Notes under the pieces: model-generated | The model's input: the letters and a program-made list of their open reading frames with translations, nothing else | What the model was told of the DNA's origin: nothing | Databases searched by the model: none | Program-made: the position numbers and the translations under genes | Assembly (NCBI GenBank): GCA_963727955.1 | Contig: CAVSII010000010.1 | Span: 1 to 64,000, forward strand | Direction: 5' to 3' | DNA from: Bog-756 sp963727955 | GTDB lineage: Bacteria; Actinomycetota; Acidimicrobiia; Acidimicrobiales; RAAP-2 | Length of the DNA: 64,000 bases | In this document: positions 36,929 through 45,719 of the stretch, in pieces | Position numbering within the stretch: position 1 is the stretch's first letter | How the letters are laid out: each line of letters begins with the position of its first letter

Positions 36929-38131
36929 GTGGACAGCGACCGATTCGGGCCGATCGATTTCGACGGGTTCCATTTACTCGACCTGCCCCGGCTACTCGGC
37001 CAACGCCGCCAGCTGTTTTCCGACGCCGACAGCCGGGTCGTTCGACCCCTTGCCTTCGAGCTTCCCGACGGTCGGGCCTATACCTATGTCCCGTCAGGCA
37101 ACACTTTCTCGATAGCCCCGGGGCGCACCGGCGCCCATACCGTGGTGAACCTCTCTTACGAAGCGTGGTGCGCCTTCGTATGGGAGCTTCGGTCATCCTT
37201 CGCCCTCCTCTACGCCGACGAGGTGGCAACGCCCGAAGGCAGCTTCGGGCAGCTGGCCCGCTGGGAACCCTCCCTCCGGGTCGCCTTCAGCGGTCAAGAC
37301 CTCTACGACCTCGACGACCCGCCACCGTTACAGGACGCCGGCGGAAGGCCACTTGATCTGACCCGCTCCTTCACCCTGGACGATCCCAGAGACGAGATCG
37401 CCGCATTCCTGCACGAGGCCGGATTCGTCCATCTGCGAGGAGTGATGGAGCCCACCGAGGTCGAGGCCCTTCGTCAGGACGTGGATGACGCGGTGGCCGA
37501 GGCCCGGCCCGACGACCGACGATCGTGGTGGACCACCGTCGGCGGCCGGGACGTGTGCAACCGGGTCAACTATCTCAACGATCAGTCGGAGCGGATAGCC
37601 GCGCTCGGATCGGATGAACGCTTGGTGGCCATTGCCGCACTGGGCGGAAACGATCTCCGCGATGCCTCCGATCGTCTCGACGGGAACAGCGTGGTCATCA
37701 AGGTGCCGGGCGCCGCCGAGGGACTGGCCGACCTCCCGTGGCACCGGGACTGCGGAATGGGCGGTCATCCGGTCAAGTGCCCCATGCTCAACGTGGGCAT
37801 CCAGCTCGATCGGGCCACAGCGGCCACCGGGCAGCTGCTCATGATCGCTGGATCCCACCGGGGAACGTCGCGCCTCCCTGGCTCCAAGGAAACCGAACAC
37901 CTGCCCATCGCACCCCTGTGGACGGAACCGGGCGACGTAACCGTGCACTTCGGCCACACCCTGCACGCCGCTCCCCCGCCGACCGAGCACCAGGGTGCCG
38001 GGCGCCGGGCCCTCTACCTGACCTTCGTCCCGCCGCTCACCTTCGAGATGATCCCCCCCGGGCAGGGATACAACGACGTGCTGTTCACCCGCACCGATGG
38101 GCACATCAAGCACGTCGACCAGCTTCGCTGA
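36929..38131 (+). CDS. Phytanoyl-CoA dioxygenase (PhyH) family protein 4, long form
   Basis: A 400-residue protein, longer than the other three PhyH paralogs. The N-terminal ~140 residues form an extra domain (FDGFHLLDLPRLLGQRRQLF...LSYEAWCAFVWELRSSFAL) of unknown function. The PhyH domain follows: IAAFLHEAGFVHLRGVMEPTEVEAL, LPWHRDCGMGGH (H-x-D as HRD), and the distal His and Arg in VHFGHTLHAAPPPTEHQGAGRRALYL. GTG 36929 is used; GTG 36905 is possible. It begins 33 bp after fhs. Confidence 0.85.
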   Translation: MDSDRFGPIDFDGFHLLDLPRLLGQRRQLFSDADSRVVRPLAFELPDGRAYTYVPSGNTFSIAPGRTGAHTVVNLSYEAWCAFVWELRSSFALLYADEVATPEGSFGQLARWEPSLRVAFSGQDLYDLDDPPPLQDAGGRPLDLTRSFTLDDPRDEIAAFLHEAGFVHLRGVMEPTEVEALRQDVDDAVAEARPDDRRSWWTTVGGRDVCNRVNYLNDQSERIAALGSDERLVAIAALGGNDLRDASDRLDGNSVVIKVPGAAEGLADLPWHRDCGMGGHPVKCPMLNVGIQLDRATAATGQLLMIAGSHRGTSRLPGSKETEHLPIAPLWTEPGDVTVHFGHTLHAAPPPTEHQGAGRRALYLTFVPPLTFEMIPPGQGYNDVLFTRTDGHIKHVDQLR

Positions 38132-38213
38132 CGGGAAAGCGTCGGTCCTGACGGGATTCCAGCAAGCCACCTTCATTTGCGTTGCCTCACCGTCGGATAG
38201 CATTGCAGCCCAC

Positions 38214-38284
38214 GCGGGCGTAGTTCAGAGGCAGAACACGAGCTTCCCAAGCTCGGAACGCGGGTTCGATTCCCGTCGCCCGCT
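38214..38284 (+). tRNA. tRNA-Gly (CCC)
   Basis: Acceptor stem GCGGGCG pairs with CGCCCGC. The anticodon stem CGAGC/GCTCG encloses the loop TTCCCAA with anticodon CCC, and the T-loop GGTTCGATTCC is present. CCA is not encoded. Confidence 0.96.
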
Positions 38285-38341
38285 CTCAGCCAAGCAGTCC
38301 ACCAGTCCGACGCCGTCCAGCGCCGCCGGCGGCCCGTCGGG

Positions 38342-38584
38342 CTACTGCCGGTAGCCCTCCACCGTGCCTTCGGGCCGAATGGCGGCCTCGTCCGGGCTAC
38401 GACCGACATGGCGGAGGGCCCTCCGCTGGCGCAGGAGATCCCACAGCTGGTCGAGCGTGACTTCGAGCGACTTCATCCGCTCTGCTTCTTCGGGCGACAG
38501 ACCCTCACCGACGTGCGCCTCCTCGAGGCGTTTCTCCTCGTCGGTCAGATGACCGATCCGGATGATGAGCTCGTCGTCTTCCAC
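38342..38584 (-). CDS. DUF2630 family protein
   Basis: An 80-residue acidic, helical protein. The pattern DDELIIRIGHLTDEEKRLEE, then LEVTLDQLWDLLRQRRALRHVG, SPDEAAIRPEGTVEGY, matches DUF2630, an actinobacterial family of unknown function. It is probably a small coiled-coil protein. It lies between tRNA-Gly and the large repeat protein. Confidence 0.85.
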   Translation of the reverse strand: MEDDELIIRIGHLTDEEKRLEEAHVGEGLSPEEAERMKSLEVTLDQLWDLLRQRRALRHVGRSPDEAAIRPEGTVEGYRQ

Positions 38585-38694
38585 AGTCGGCTCCTTTGCC
38601 GCGGCCAGGCCCCGTCCGCCACCAGACTAGGCGTTTCGCCTCATGTCATGGTCCCGAACGGGGCCCCGGGTGCCCCTCCCGACGGTGAGCCGAC

Positions 38695-41600
38695 CTACGA
38701 GGCGACCACGGTGATGGCGCCGTCCACGGTGTACGCCCCGGTGTCCTCGGTGAGAGTCACGTTGAACGAACCGGTGGCCGCCGTCTTGGACGCCGCCAGG
38801 GTGAGCTTGATGCTGGCCGCCTTCTTCTTGGTTGCTTTCTTGAACTTGGCCGACACCACGGTGACCCCCGGATTGGATACCGTCCACGGATCGGTGACAT
38901 CGCCCTTCTTGAAGTTGGCACTGGCATCGAACCCGGTACCGGAGACGACGGTGCTGAGCTTCTTGCCCTGCTTCACGCTGTCCTTGGAGAAGCCGCTGAT
39001 GACCGGACCGTCGATGGTCACCGACTCGGTGACTGTGTTGGTCTGCCCGTCGGTGTTGGAGACGGTGGTGGTCACCGTGTAGGTCCCGTTGACCGTGTAG
39101 GTGTGGGTTGGCCCTGTCACCGTGCCGCTGGCCCCGCTTATGTTCACCGTGGCCGTCTGGACCCCGCTGCCGTCGCCGTAGTTGACGGTGGCCGAGTAGA
39201 TACCGGTGCCGTCGCTGGCGCTGCCGATGGTGGCCAGCTCGGGGGTGGTGAGGGCGATGTTCTCCTTGGGCGACAGCGTCGTGGCCGTGGTGGTGAAAGC
39301 GGGCTCGACTTCGAGCTGGACGGCGCCGGACGGGTAGGTCACCGCGTAGTTGTGAGCGCCGAAGCTGTAGGTGGTGAAGGTACCGGTCACCGGCCCGGAG
39401 ATGGGCGTGAAGAGGGTGCTGACCGCCGGCGAACCGACGGTGGTGACGGTCAGGGTGCTCCCCGAGGCGAGGCTCACGCCGGGCCCGGAGATACCGCCTG
39501 TTCCGGCCGTGCCATTGACGGTGACGCCGATCGTGCCGGTGGCCGTGTTGCTCAGCGTGCTGCTGCCGCTCAGAGCCAGCTTGCCGCCGTTAAGCACCTG
39601 AAGGGTTCCGTCGTTGGTGGTCAGGGTGGTGTCGTTCTGGGCGGTGTCAGCCGCTCCGATGGTCACCGTCCCCCCGGACTGGTTGGTCACCGGCACCTGG
39701 ATCTGGACGGCGTCGCTCGAACCCTCGGTGGTCAGGTTGCCACCCGAGGCCACGGTCAGACTGCCCCCGGACCCGCTGAGGGTGGAGTCACCGCTGGCGC
39801 CCGACTCCAAGGTGAGGGTGCCGTCGACGGTCACCGCACTGGTCATATTGAGGCTGATACTGCCGCCCGCCCCGTCGTCGGTCACCGTCTGCCCGGACGG
39901 GATGACCCCGCTCAGGGTGATCGTGCCGGTGGCCAGGAAGGCTCCGGTGCCGGCGCTGTCGGCCAGGGTGCCGCCGGTCAGGCCCACCGGGTTGCCCGAC
40001 TCGGCTCCGCCGGACTCGGTGAACGTCCCGCTGTTCTCGTTGAAGGTGCCGGTCACGGTCAATGTTCCCGCCGCCTGGGTGAAGCTACTGGAACCCCCCA
40101 GGTTGAGGGCGCCCCCGCTGGAGACGGTGAATGTTCCGTCGTTGGTGGTCAGGGTGGTGTCGTTCTGGGCGGTGTCAGCCGCTCCGATGGTCACCGTCCC
40201 GCCCGGTCTGTTGGTCACCGGCACCTGGATCTGGACGGCGTCGCTCGGACCCTCGGTGGTCAGGTTGCCGCCCGAGGCCACGGTCAGACTGCCCCCGGAC
40301 CCGCTGAGGGTGGAGTCACCGCTGGCGCCCGACTCCAAGGTGAGGGTGCCGTCGACGGTCACCGCACTGGTCATATTGAGGCTGATACTGCCGCCCGCCC
40401 CGTCGTCGGTCACCGTCTGCCCGGACGGGATGACCCCGCTCAGGGTGATCGAGCCGGTGGCCAGGAAGGCTCCGGTGCCGGCACTGTCGGCCAGGGTGCC
40501 GCCGGTCAGGCCCACCGGGTTGCCCGACTCGGCTCCGCCGGACTCGGTGAACGTCCCGCTGTTCTCGTTGAAGGTGCCGGTCACGGTCAATGTTCCCGCC
40601 GCCTGGGTGAAGCTACTGGAACCCCCCAGGTTGAGGGCGCCCCCGCTGGAGACGGTGAATGTTCCGTCGTTGGTGGTCAGGGTGGTGTCGTTCTGGGCGG
40701 TGTTAGCCGCTCCGATGGTCACCGTCCCCCCGGTCTGGTTGGTCACCGGCACCTGGATCTGGACGGCGTCGCTCGAACCCTCGGTGGTCAGGTTGCCGCC
40801 CGAGGCCACGGTCAGACTGCCCCCGGACCCGCTGAGGGTGGAGTCACCGCTGGCGCCCGACTCCAAGGTGAGGGTGCCGTCGACGGTCACCGCACTGGTC
40901 ATATTGAGGCTGATACTGCCGCCCGCCCCGTCGTCGGTCACCGTCTGCCCGGACGGGATGACCCCGCTCAGGGTGATCGAGCCGGTGGCCAGGAAGGCTC
41001 CGGTGCCGGCACTGTCGGCCAGGGTGCCGCCGGTCAGGCCCACCGGGTTGCCCGACTCGGCTCCGCCGGACTCGGTGAACGTCCCGCTGTTCTCGTTGAA
41101 GGTGCCGGTCACGGTCAATGTTCCCGCCGCCTGGGTGAAGCTACTGGAACCCCCCAGGTTGAGGGCGCCCCCGCTGGAGACGGTGAATGTTCCGTCGTTG
41201 GTGGTCAGGGTGGTGTCGTTCTGGGCGGTGTCAGCCGCTCCGATGGTCACCGTCCCCCCGGACTGGTTGGTCACCGGTACCTGGATCTGGACGGCGTTGC
41301 TCGATCCCTCTGTGGTGAGCGTGCCACCCGAAGCCACAGTCATGTTGCTGCCGGTCGGCCCGCTGAGGGTGGAGTCACCGCTGGTACCCGACTCAAGAGT
41401 GAGAACTCCCCCGCTCTCGACGGCACTGGTCGTCGCTCCCAGGGACAGGCTGATGCTGCCGCCCGCACCATCGTCCAGGACAGTTTGGGTCCCCATGGTG
41501 GCGCCACCGATCTCCAAGGCCGCCAGCGACACACTGCTGGTCAACGCCAACGTGTAGGTCCCCTGCTCGTTGATGCAGACCGTGCTCGAGCTGGTGGGAA

Positions 41601-41799
41601 GACCGTCTGACCAGTCGCCGGCAACCCCGGGCCAGGAGATCGTCCCCGAGTTCGTGCCGACCCAGTTGTCGGTGCTGGCGCCGCAGGTCGGTGGACCAGC
41701 GAAGCTCGGCGTGGCCGTTGCCAGTGCCACCAATCCCGCCGTTCCGAACGACCCGACCACAATTGCCACCGCCGCGAAAATTCTGCGCAATCTCACCAT
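38695..41799 (-). CDS. Secreted tandem-repeat protein with PKD domain
   Basis: A 1,034-residue protein with a signal peptide (MVRLRRIFAAVAIVVGSFG...TPSFAG). The middle is made of 176-residue repeats rich in Gly, Ser and Thr, with motifs such as GGTVTIGAADTAQNDTTL and GTFTVSSGGALNLGG that suggest a beta-helix. Near the C-terminus is a PKD-like domain (YSATVNYGDGSGVQTATVNISG, then HTYTVNGTYTVT), then an IPT-like module (ISGFSKDSVKQGKKL) ending TGAYTVDGAITVVAS. No sortase or membrane anchor is visible. It is probably a surface or matrix protein; the repeats are so alike that copy number may vary. Confidence 0.85.
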   Translation of the reverse strand: MVRLRRIFAAVAIVVGSFGTAGLVALATATPSFAGPPTCGASTDNWVGTNSGTISWPGVAGDWSDGLPTSSSTVCINEQGTYTLALTSSVSLAALEIGGATMGTQTVLDDGAGGSISLSLGATTSAVESGGVLTLESGTSGDSTLSGPTGSNMTVASGGTLTTEGSSNAVQIQVPVTNQSGGTVTIGAADTAQNDTTLTTNDGTFTVSSGGALNLGGSSSFTQAAGTLTVTGTFNENSGTFTESGGAESGNPVGLTGGTLADSAGTGAFLATGSITLSGVIPSGQTVTDDGAGGSISLNMTSAVTVDGTLTLESGASGDSTLSGSGGSLTVASGGNLTTEGSSDAVQIQVPVTNQTGGTVTIGAANTAQNDTTLTTNDGTFTVSSGGALNLGGSSSFTQAAGTLTVTGTFNENSGTFTESGGAESGNPVGLTGGTLADSAGTGAFLATGSITLSGVIPSGQTVTDDGAGGSISLNMTSAVTVDGTLTLESGASGDSTLSGSGGSLTVASGGNLTTEGPSDAVQIQVPVTNRPGGTVTIGAADTAQNDTTLTTNDGTFTVSSGGALNLGGSSSFTQAAGTLTVTGTFNENSGTFTESGGAESGNPVGLTGGTLADSAGTGAFLATGTITLSGVIPSGQTVTDDGAGGSISLNMTSAVTVDGTLTLESGASGDSTLSGSGGSLTVASGGNLTTEGSSDAVQIQVPVTNQSGGTVTIGAADTAQNDTTLTTNDGTLQVLNGGKLALSGSSTLSNTATGTIGVTVNGTAGTGGISGPGVSLASGSTLTVTTVGSPAVSTLFTPISGPVTGTFTTYSFGAHNYAVTYPSGAVQLEVEPAFTTTATTLSPKENIALTTPELATIGSASDGTGIYSATVNYGDGSGVQTATVNISGASGTVTGPTHTYTVNGTYTVTTTVSNTDGQTNTVTESVTIDGPVISGFSKDSVKQGKKLSTVVSGTGFDASANFKKGDVTDPWTVSNPGVTVVSAKFKKATKKKAASIKLTLAASKTAATGSFNVTLTEDTGAYTVDGAITVVAS
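39611..41278 (-). repeat. 528-bp near-identical tandem repeat array
   Basis: The word TCGTTGGTGG followed by the same ~500 bases recurs at 39611, 40139, 40667 and 41195, exactly 528 bp apart. Units differ at only a few positions (for example SGGTV, TGGTV and PGGTV variants, and D/N in GAADTAQ/GAANTAQ). The period is a multiple of three, so the reading frame is kept. Homology continues, more diverged, into the flanks on both sides. Confidence 0.95.
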
Positions 41800-42214
41800 G
41801 ACCCCTCCGCTTCCGCTCGTATTCCGCTTATTTTCAGACTGGACGTCTTTTCAGGCTGGATGCCGCCCCCGCGCCTGATGCCATCGGTCACTTTAAAGGG
41901 AACTTTCGCGCGCGTCGATAGGTCAGACCGGGCCACCACGGAAAGGCGTCAGGAGACCACGGACAGGTGTCGGAGGACCACCGTGAGATGGGCGGGGATC
42001 CCAAACAGGTGTCGCAGGATCACTCGACGATGATCACCGCAGGATGACGACACTGGCTCCGCCGCCACCGCCCGGAGGCGGAACGCCGGTTGGTCGCAGC
42101 GAGGAGGACCTCGACGGCTCCTCCACTGGCGTTGGCCTCATCACCCCGCGGCTGGGTGACCCGGTTTCCATGGGCGGAGTGCAGGGGTCTTCAAGGGAGC
42201 CGAGCACGCCGTCC
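41800..42214. other. Intergenic region with a short imperfect repeat
   Basis: No gene is supported here. It holds the upstream region of the repeat-protein gene and a 19-nt imperfect direct repeat beginning ACAGGTGTCG at 41963-41981 and 42005-42023 (17 of 19 identical, 42 nt apart). The minus-strand interval should include the promoter of the repeat-protein gene. Confidence 0.5.
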
Positions 42215-43372
42215 TCAACGCGGAGCCCGCGGCATCCCGAGTCCCACCATGGCGATGATGTCGCGCTGGACCTCGTTGGTCCCCCCGCCGAAGGTGAAGA
42301 TGGTCTGGCTGCGGGCATTGTGCTCGAGCCGACCCTGCAGGACAGCGCCGGGAGATCCCTCGGCCAGGGCACCGGCATAACCGGTGATCTCGAGCAGGAT
42401 GCGATAGGCCTCGAGTGCGAACTCAGTGCCGTACACCTTGGTGGCCGAGGCGTCGGCCGGGTTCAGACCCTTGTCGGCGGCCCACGCCACTTTCCAATTG
42501 AGCAGCTTGAGGTAGTCGGCCCTGGCCGTCAGGCGGGCCAAGTGGATCTGCACCCACTGCTGATCGATGACCCGGCGCCCATCGGACAACTTTTCGTCAG
42601 CGGCCCAGCTGGTGACGTCCTGGATACTGCGGAGAATCCCCGACACCGGACAGAGGGCCACCCTCTCGTGGTTGAGCTGATTGGTGATGAGCTTCCAACC
42701 CTGGTTCTCGGAGCCCACCAGGTTGGAAGCGGGCACCCGCACATCGTCGTAGAAGGTGGCACTGGTGAACTCGCCGGCCATGGTGCGCAGCGGGGTCCAG
42801 TGGAAGCCGGGGGCACCGGTGGGGACGATGAACACCGACAGACCCTTGTGCTTGGCCACATCGGGATCCGTACGGGCGGCCAGCCAGACATAGTCGGCGT
42901 ACTCGATGGCACTGGTGTAGAGCTTCTCGCCGTTTATCACGTACTCGTCGCCGTCCCGTACCGCCCGGGTCTTGAGCGAAGCCAGGTCGGTGCCGGCCGA
43001 CGGCTCCGTATAGCCGATGGCGAAGTGGACCTCGCCCTGGAGGATGCCGGGCAGGATCCGCTGCTTCTGCTCGTCGGTACCAAGAGTCATCAGCGTCGGT
43101 CCCACGCTGTTGAGGGTCAGCAGCGGAAGGGGCACCCCGGCCCAGTGCGACTCCTCGACGAAGACCATCTGCTCGATGGGGCCACGGGCCTGACCGCCGT
43201 ACTCGGTAGGCCAGCCGATCCCCAGCCACCCGTCCTCCCCCATCCGCCGGACGTAGCGCAGGTAGGCCGGTTCGTCCGATGCCGTACCCGTGATGTCGTC
43301 CACCAGGCGCACGAAGTAACGACGCAGATGCTCCTGAAGTTCCCTCTGTTCCGATGTGAGCTCGAGCTGCAT
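42215..43372 (-). CDS. Acyl-CoA dehydrogenase
   Basis: A 385-residue flavoenzyme that introduces a double bond into an acyl-CoA. The N-terminal helical part begins LELTSEQRELQEHLRRYF; GYTEPSAGTDLASLKTRA is the FAD-binding loop, INGEKLYTSAIEYADYVWLAAR the middle beta domain, and FTFGGGTNEVQRDIIA the C-terminal signature. The exact catalytic glutamate cannot be placed by eye. Such genes with SDR, SRPBCC and esterase neighbours often serve catabolism of branched or steroidal lipids. It is divergent from the SDR gene at 43492. Confidence 0.92.
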   Translation of the reverse strand: MQLELTSEQRELQEHLRRYFVRLVDDITGTASDEPAYLRYVRRMGEDGWLGIGWPTEYGGQARGPIEQMVFVEESHWAGVPLPLLTLNSVGPTLMTLGTDEQKQRILPGILQGEVHFAIGYTEPSAGTDLASLKTRAVRDGDEYVINGEKLYTSAIEYADYVWLAARTDPDVAKHKGLSVFIVPTGAPGFHWTPLRTMAGEFTSATFYDDVRVPASNLVGSENQGWKLITNQLNHERVALCPVSGILRSIQDVTSWAADEKLSDGRRVIDQQWVQIHLARLTARADYLKLLNWKVAWAADKGLNPADASATKVYGTEFALEAYRILLEITGYAGALAEGSPGAVLQGRLEHNARSQTIFTFGGGTNEVQRDIIAMVGLGMPRAPR

Positions 43373-43491
43373 CGACTTCTCCTTCCAACCGCACCCTAAC
43401 CAAGTGCGCCCGCCGGCACGGCCTCAGCCGCCCGGTATCGGGCCCCGTGCACTACCGTCAGCCTGATGAACGCATCATCGACCGCACCGGC

Positions 43492-44286
43492 ATGACCCCC
43501 GACATCGGAAGTACCGCCCCGGGCCAGCTGTTCGCCGTGGCCGGTAAGACGGTGGTGGTGACCGGCGGCACACGGGGTATCGGTGCCATGGTGGCCGGCG
43601 GCTTCGTCGATGCCGGGGCCGATGTGATCGTGGCCTCCCGGAAGGCCGAGGCGGTCGAGGCCTCTGTGACCGAGTTGTCGGCCCGCGGTGCATGTATCGG
43701 GTTCGCCGTCGACCTGTCCAGCGAGGAGGGCGCCCGGCGTCTGGCCGAGGAGATCGGAGCTGTCCGGTCGCAGGTCGACGTCCTGGTCAACAACGCCGGC
43801 GCCACCTGGGGCGCGCCGATCGGAGAACACGACAGCGGGTCATGGAACCGGGTCCTCGACCTCAACGTGCAGGGTGTCTTCCACACCACCAAGTTCCTGC
43901 TCCCTCTGCTCGAAGCCAGGGCCACCGCCGACCAGCCCTCACGGGTCATCAACATCGGGTCCATCGACGGGATCCACGTCCCCGCCCTCGAGACCTACTC
44001 CTACGGAGCCTCCAAGGCCGCCGTCCACCACCTCACGCGCCATCTGGCCCGGCGGCTGGCCCCGACCATCACGGTCAACGCCGTGGCCCCCGGGCCCTTC
44101 CCCTCCAAGATGATGGCGGCCACCCTGGATGCCTTCGGCGATCAGATCGCTGCCGCTGCACCCCTCAAACGCATCGGCCGGCCGGACGACATGGCCGGCG
44201 TGACCATTTTTTTGGCCTCGCCTGCGGCTTCCTACATCACCGGGGCCGTCATTCCCGTCGATGGAGGCATTGCCACCACAGCCTGA
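43492..44286 (+). CDS. Short-chain dehydrogenase/reductase 1
   Basis: A 264-residue SDR. The NAD(P)-binding motif is VVVTGGTRGIG, NNAG lies in VLVNNAGATWG, the catalytic Ser is in NIGSIDG, and YSYGASKAA supplies Tyr and Lys. It ends SYITGAVIPVDGG, the usual classical-SDR finish. ATG 43492 is chosen since the Rossmann strand follows within 25 residues. It would oxidise or reduce a hydroxyl/keto group on a lipid-like substrate; specificity unknown. Confidence 0.92.
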   Translation: MTPDIGSTAPGQLFAVAGKTVVVTGGTRGIGAMVAGGFVDAGADVIVASRKAEAVEASVTELSARGACIGFAVDLSSEEGARRLAEEIGAVRSQVDVLVNNAGATWGAPIGEHDSGSWNRVLDLNVQGVFHTTKFLLPLLEARATADQPSRVINIGSIDGIHVPALETYSYGASKAAVHHLTRHLARRLAPTITVNAVAPGPFPSKMMAATLDAFGDQIAAAAPLKRIGRPDDMAGVTIFLASPAASYITGAVIPVDGGIATTA

Positions 44287-44343
44287 GGGCCCGAGGAAGG
44301 CGATCGGTGCGGGTGGCGGCGCTTCGTTCTGGTGCCGGTGCTC

Positions 44344-44817
44344 TCAGGCGGTCACCAGGTTGTCGAGACGGGCCAGGGTGCGCTCCATGTCCCGCCTTGT
44401 CTTACCCCAGTAAATGCCGCCCAACTTGAGCAGCATCCGCTGTTTGTCGGGGGTGATGTCCCAACTCTCGTGAACCAGGGTTCCGCCGTCGACCGGCTCG
44501 AGGTCATAGCGCCAGATCCGTCCGGCCACTAAACGTCCCCATGTTCCTTCCGGTCCCGTCTGCCAGGCGATGCGGCGATCTCTCTCGAACTCGACCACCT
44601 TGTTCACGGTGGAGTAGTGAACGACGGCCATCTTCATCCCCATGCCGAAGGTGGAACCGAGGGCCAGGGTCTGGGGCTGCTCCTCGACCGTTCCTTGCAG
44701 CATGCCTGAGCCATCGATGAGCGAATGCTTGCCGGCATCAGCCAGAACATCGAAGATCACCGAGGGTTCCGCCCGGATCAGACGGTCGACCGTCAGCACG
44801 TAACCATTGTCAGCCAT
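44344..44817 (-). CDS. SRPBCC family protein
   Basis: A 157-residue START-like protein. The pattern LTVDRLIRAEPSVIFDVLADAGKHSLIDGSG at the N-terminus and WDITPDKQRMLLKLGG near the end fit the polyketide-cyclase/SRPBCC group, which binds hydrophobic ligands in a deep pocket. It is the last gene of a minus-strand run (esterase, SDR, SRPBCC), 18 bp after the SDR gene, so it probably serves the same pathway as a carrier or cyclase-like protein. Confidence 0.82.
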   Translation of the reverse strand: MADNGYVLTVDRLIRAEPSVIFDVLADAGKHSLIDGSGMLQGTVEEQPQTLALGSTFGMGMKMAVVHYSTVNKVVEFERDRRIAWQTGPEGTWGRLVAGRIWRYDLEPVDGGTLVHESWDITPDKQRMLLKLGGIYWGKTRRDMERTLARLDNLVTA

Positions 44818-44835
44818 ATCTCTTTTCTCCTTTGC

Positions 44836-45678
44836 TCAGGCGAAATCCGGGACGTCGGGCAGACGGCGGTCGAGCAGTGCCTCGGCCCGGGCAGCCAGGG
44901 CCGGCGGATAGGCGTCGTGGGTGAGAATGAGAAACTGCTCCGCTCGGATGGCCGCCACCACCATCCGGGCCACGTCTTCGGGGTCCATCCCCTTCTCCAC
45001 CGCCCCGGCCAGGTAATCGGTGACGAACTTCTGGTCCTCGGTGAATTCGGTTGCCAGTCGTCCGGGCCGGTGACGATCTGAGTCGACGATGTTGGTCTTG
45101 ATCACGCTCGGGCACAGCACCGAGGCCCTCAATGGTGAACCTACCGCTGCCAGGTCGTGGGCCAGCGATTCGGTGGCGGCGAAGGCGGCGAATTTGGAGA
45201 TGGCGTAGGGCGCTTCGAAAGGGGCGCCGAACATGCCGGCCACCGAGGAGGTATTGACGATGTGGCCTTCGGTGCCCTGGGCCATCATGCGGGGGACAAA
45301 TGATCTGATGCCGTTCAGAATTCCCCACAGGTTGGCCCCGAGCACGAACTCGAAGTCGGCTGGGGGACGGTCCCAGATCAGACCCCCGACGAACACCCCG
45401 GCGTTGTTGCACAGAACGTCGACGTGGCCGAACTCCTCGAACACAGCGTCGGCCAGATCGTCCACAGCGGTGGCATCGCCCACATCGCAGATCCGGCTCA
45501 TCGAGGCCACAGCCGGATAGTCGGTGCGGATCTGGTCGGCCGATTGGCGCAGAGCCTCGGTGTCGATGTCGACCATGGCCACCTGCATGCCTTCGGCGGC
45601 AAAGGCCCGGCTCAGGGCCCGTCCTATCCCGCTGGCGGCTCCGGTCACCACTGCGGTCCTGCCTCGGAAGTCCTTCAT
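44836..45678 (-). CDS. Short-chain dehydrogenase/reductase 2
   Basis: A 280-residue SDR with TGAASGIGRAL, NNAG in VLCNNAGVF, the catalytic Ser in NTSSVAGMFG, and YAISKFA (Tyr, Lys). The C-terminal third, with MDPEDVARMVVAAIRAEQFLILTHD, resembles SDRs annotated with lipid or steroid substrates. It lies between the esterase (41 bp upstream) and the SRPBCC gene on the minus strand, in one probable operon. Confidence 0.92.
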   Translation of the reverse strand: MKDFRGRTAVVTGAASGIGRALSRAFAAEGMQVAMVDIDTEALRQSADQIRTDYPAVASMSRICDVGDATAVDDLADAVFEEFGHVDVLCNNAGVFVGGLIWDRPPADFEFVLGANLWGILNGIRSFVPRMMAQGTEGHIVNTSSVAGMFGAPFEAPYAISKFAAFAATESLAHDLAAVGSPLRASVLCPSVIKTNIVDSDRHRPGRLATEFTEDQKFVTDYLAGAVEKGMDPEDVARMVVAAIRAEQFLILTHDAYPPALAARAEALLDRRLPDVPDFA

Positions 45679-45719
45679 TCCATCCGTCCTCTCCGATGGG
45701 ACCGCCGCTCGACCGAGGG

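Noticed and set aside
39611..41278. Possible CRISPR array
   Set aside because: The unit is 528 bp, lies within one coding frame and has no short repeat-spacer structure.
39103..41610. Long plus-strand reading frames (up to 835 codons) across the repeat-protein gene
   Set aside because: They are antisense to a secreted protein with a clear signal peptide and PKD domain. The 528-bp period is a multiple of three and the DNA is GC-rich, so stop-free antisense frames are repeated with each unit.
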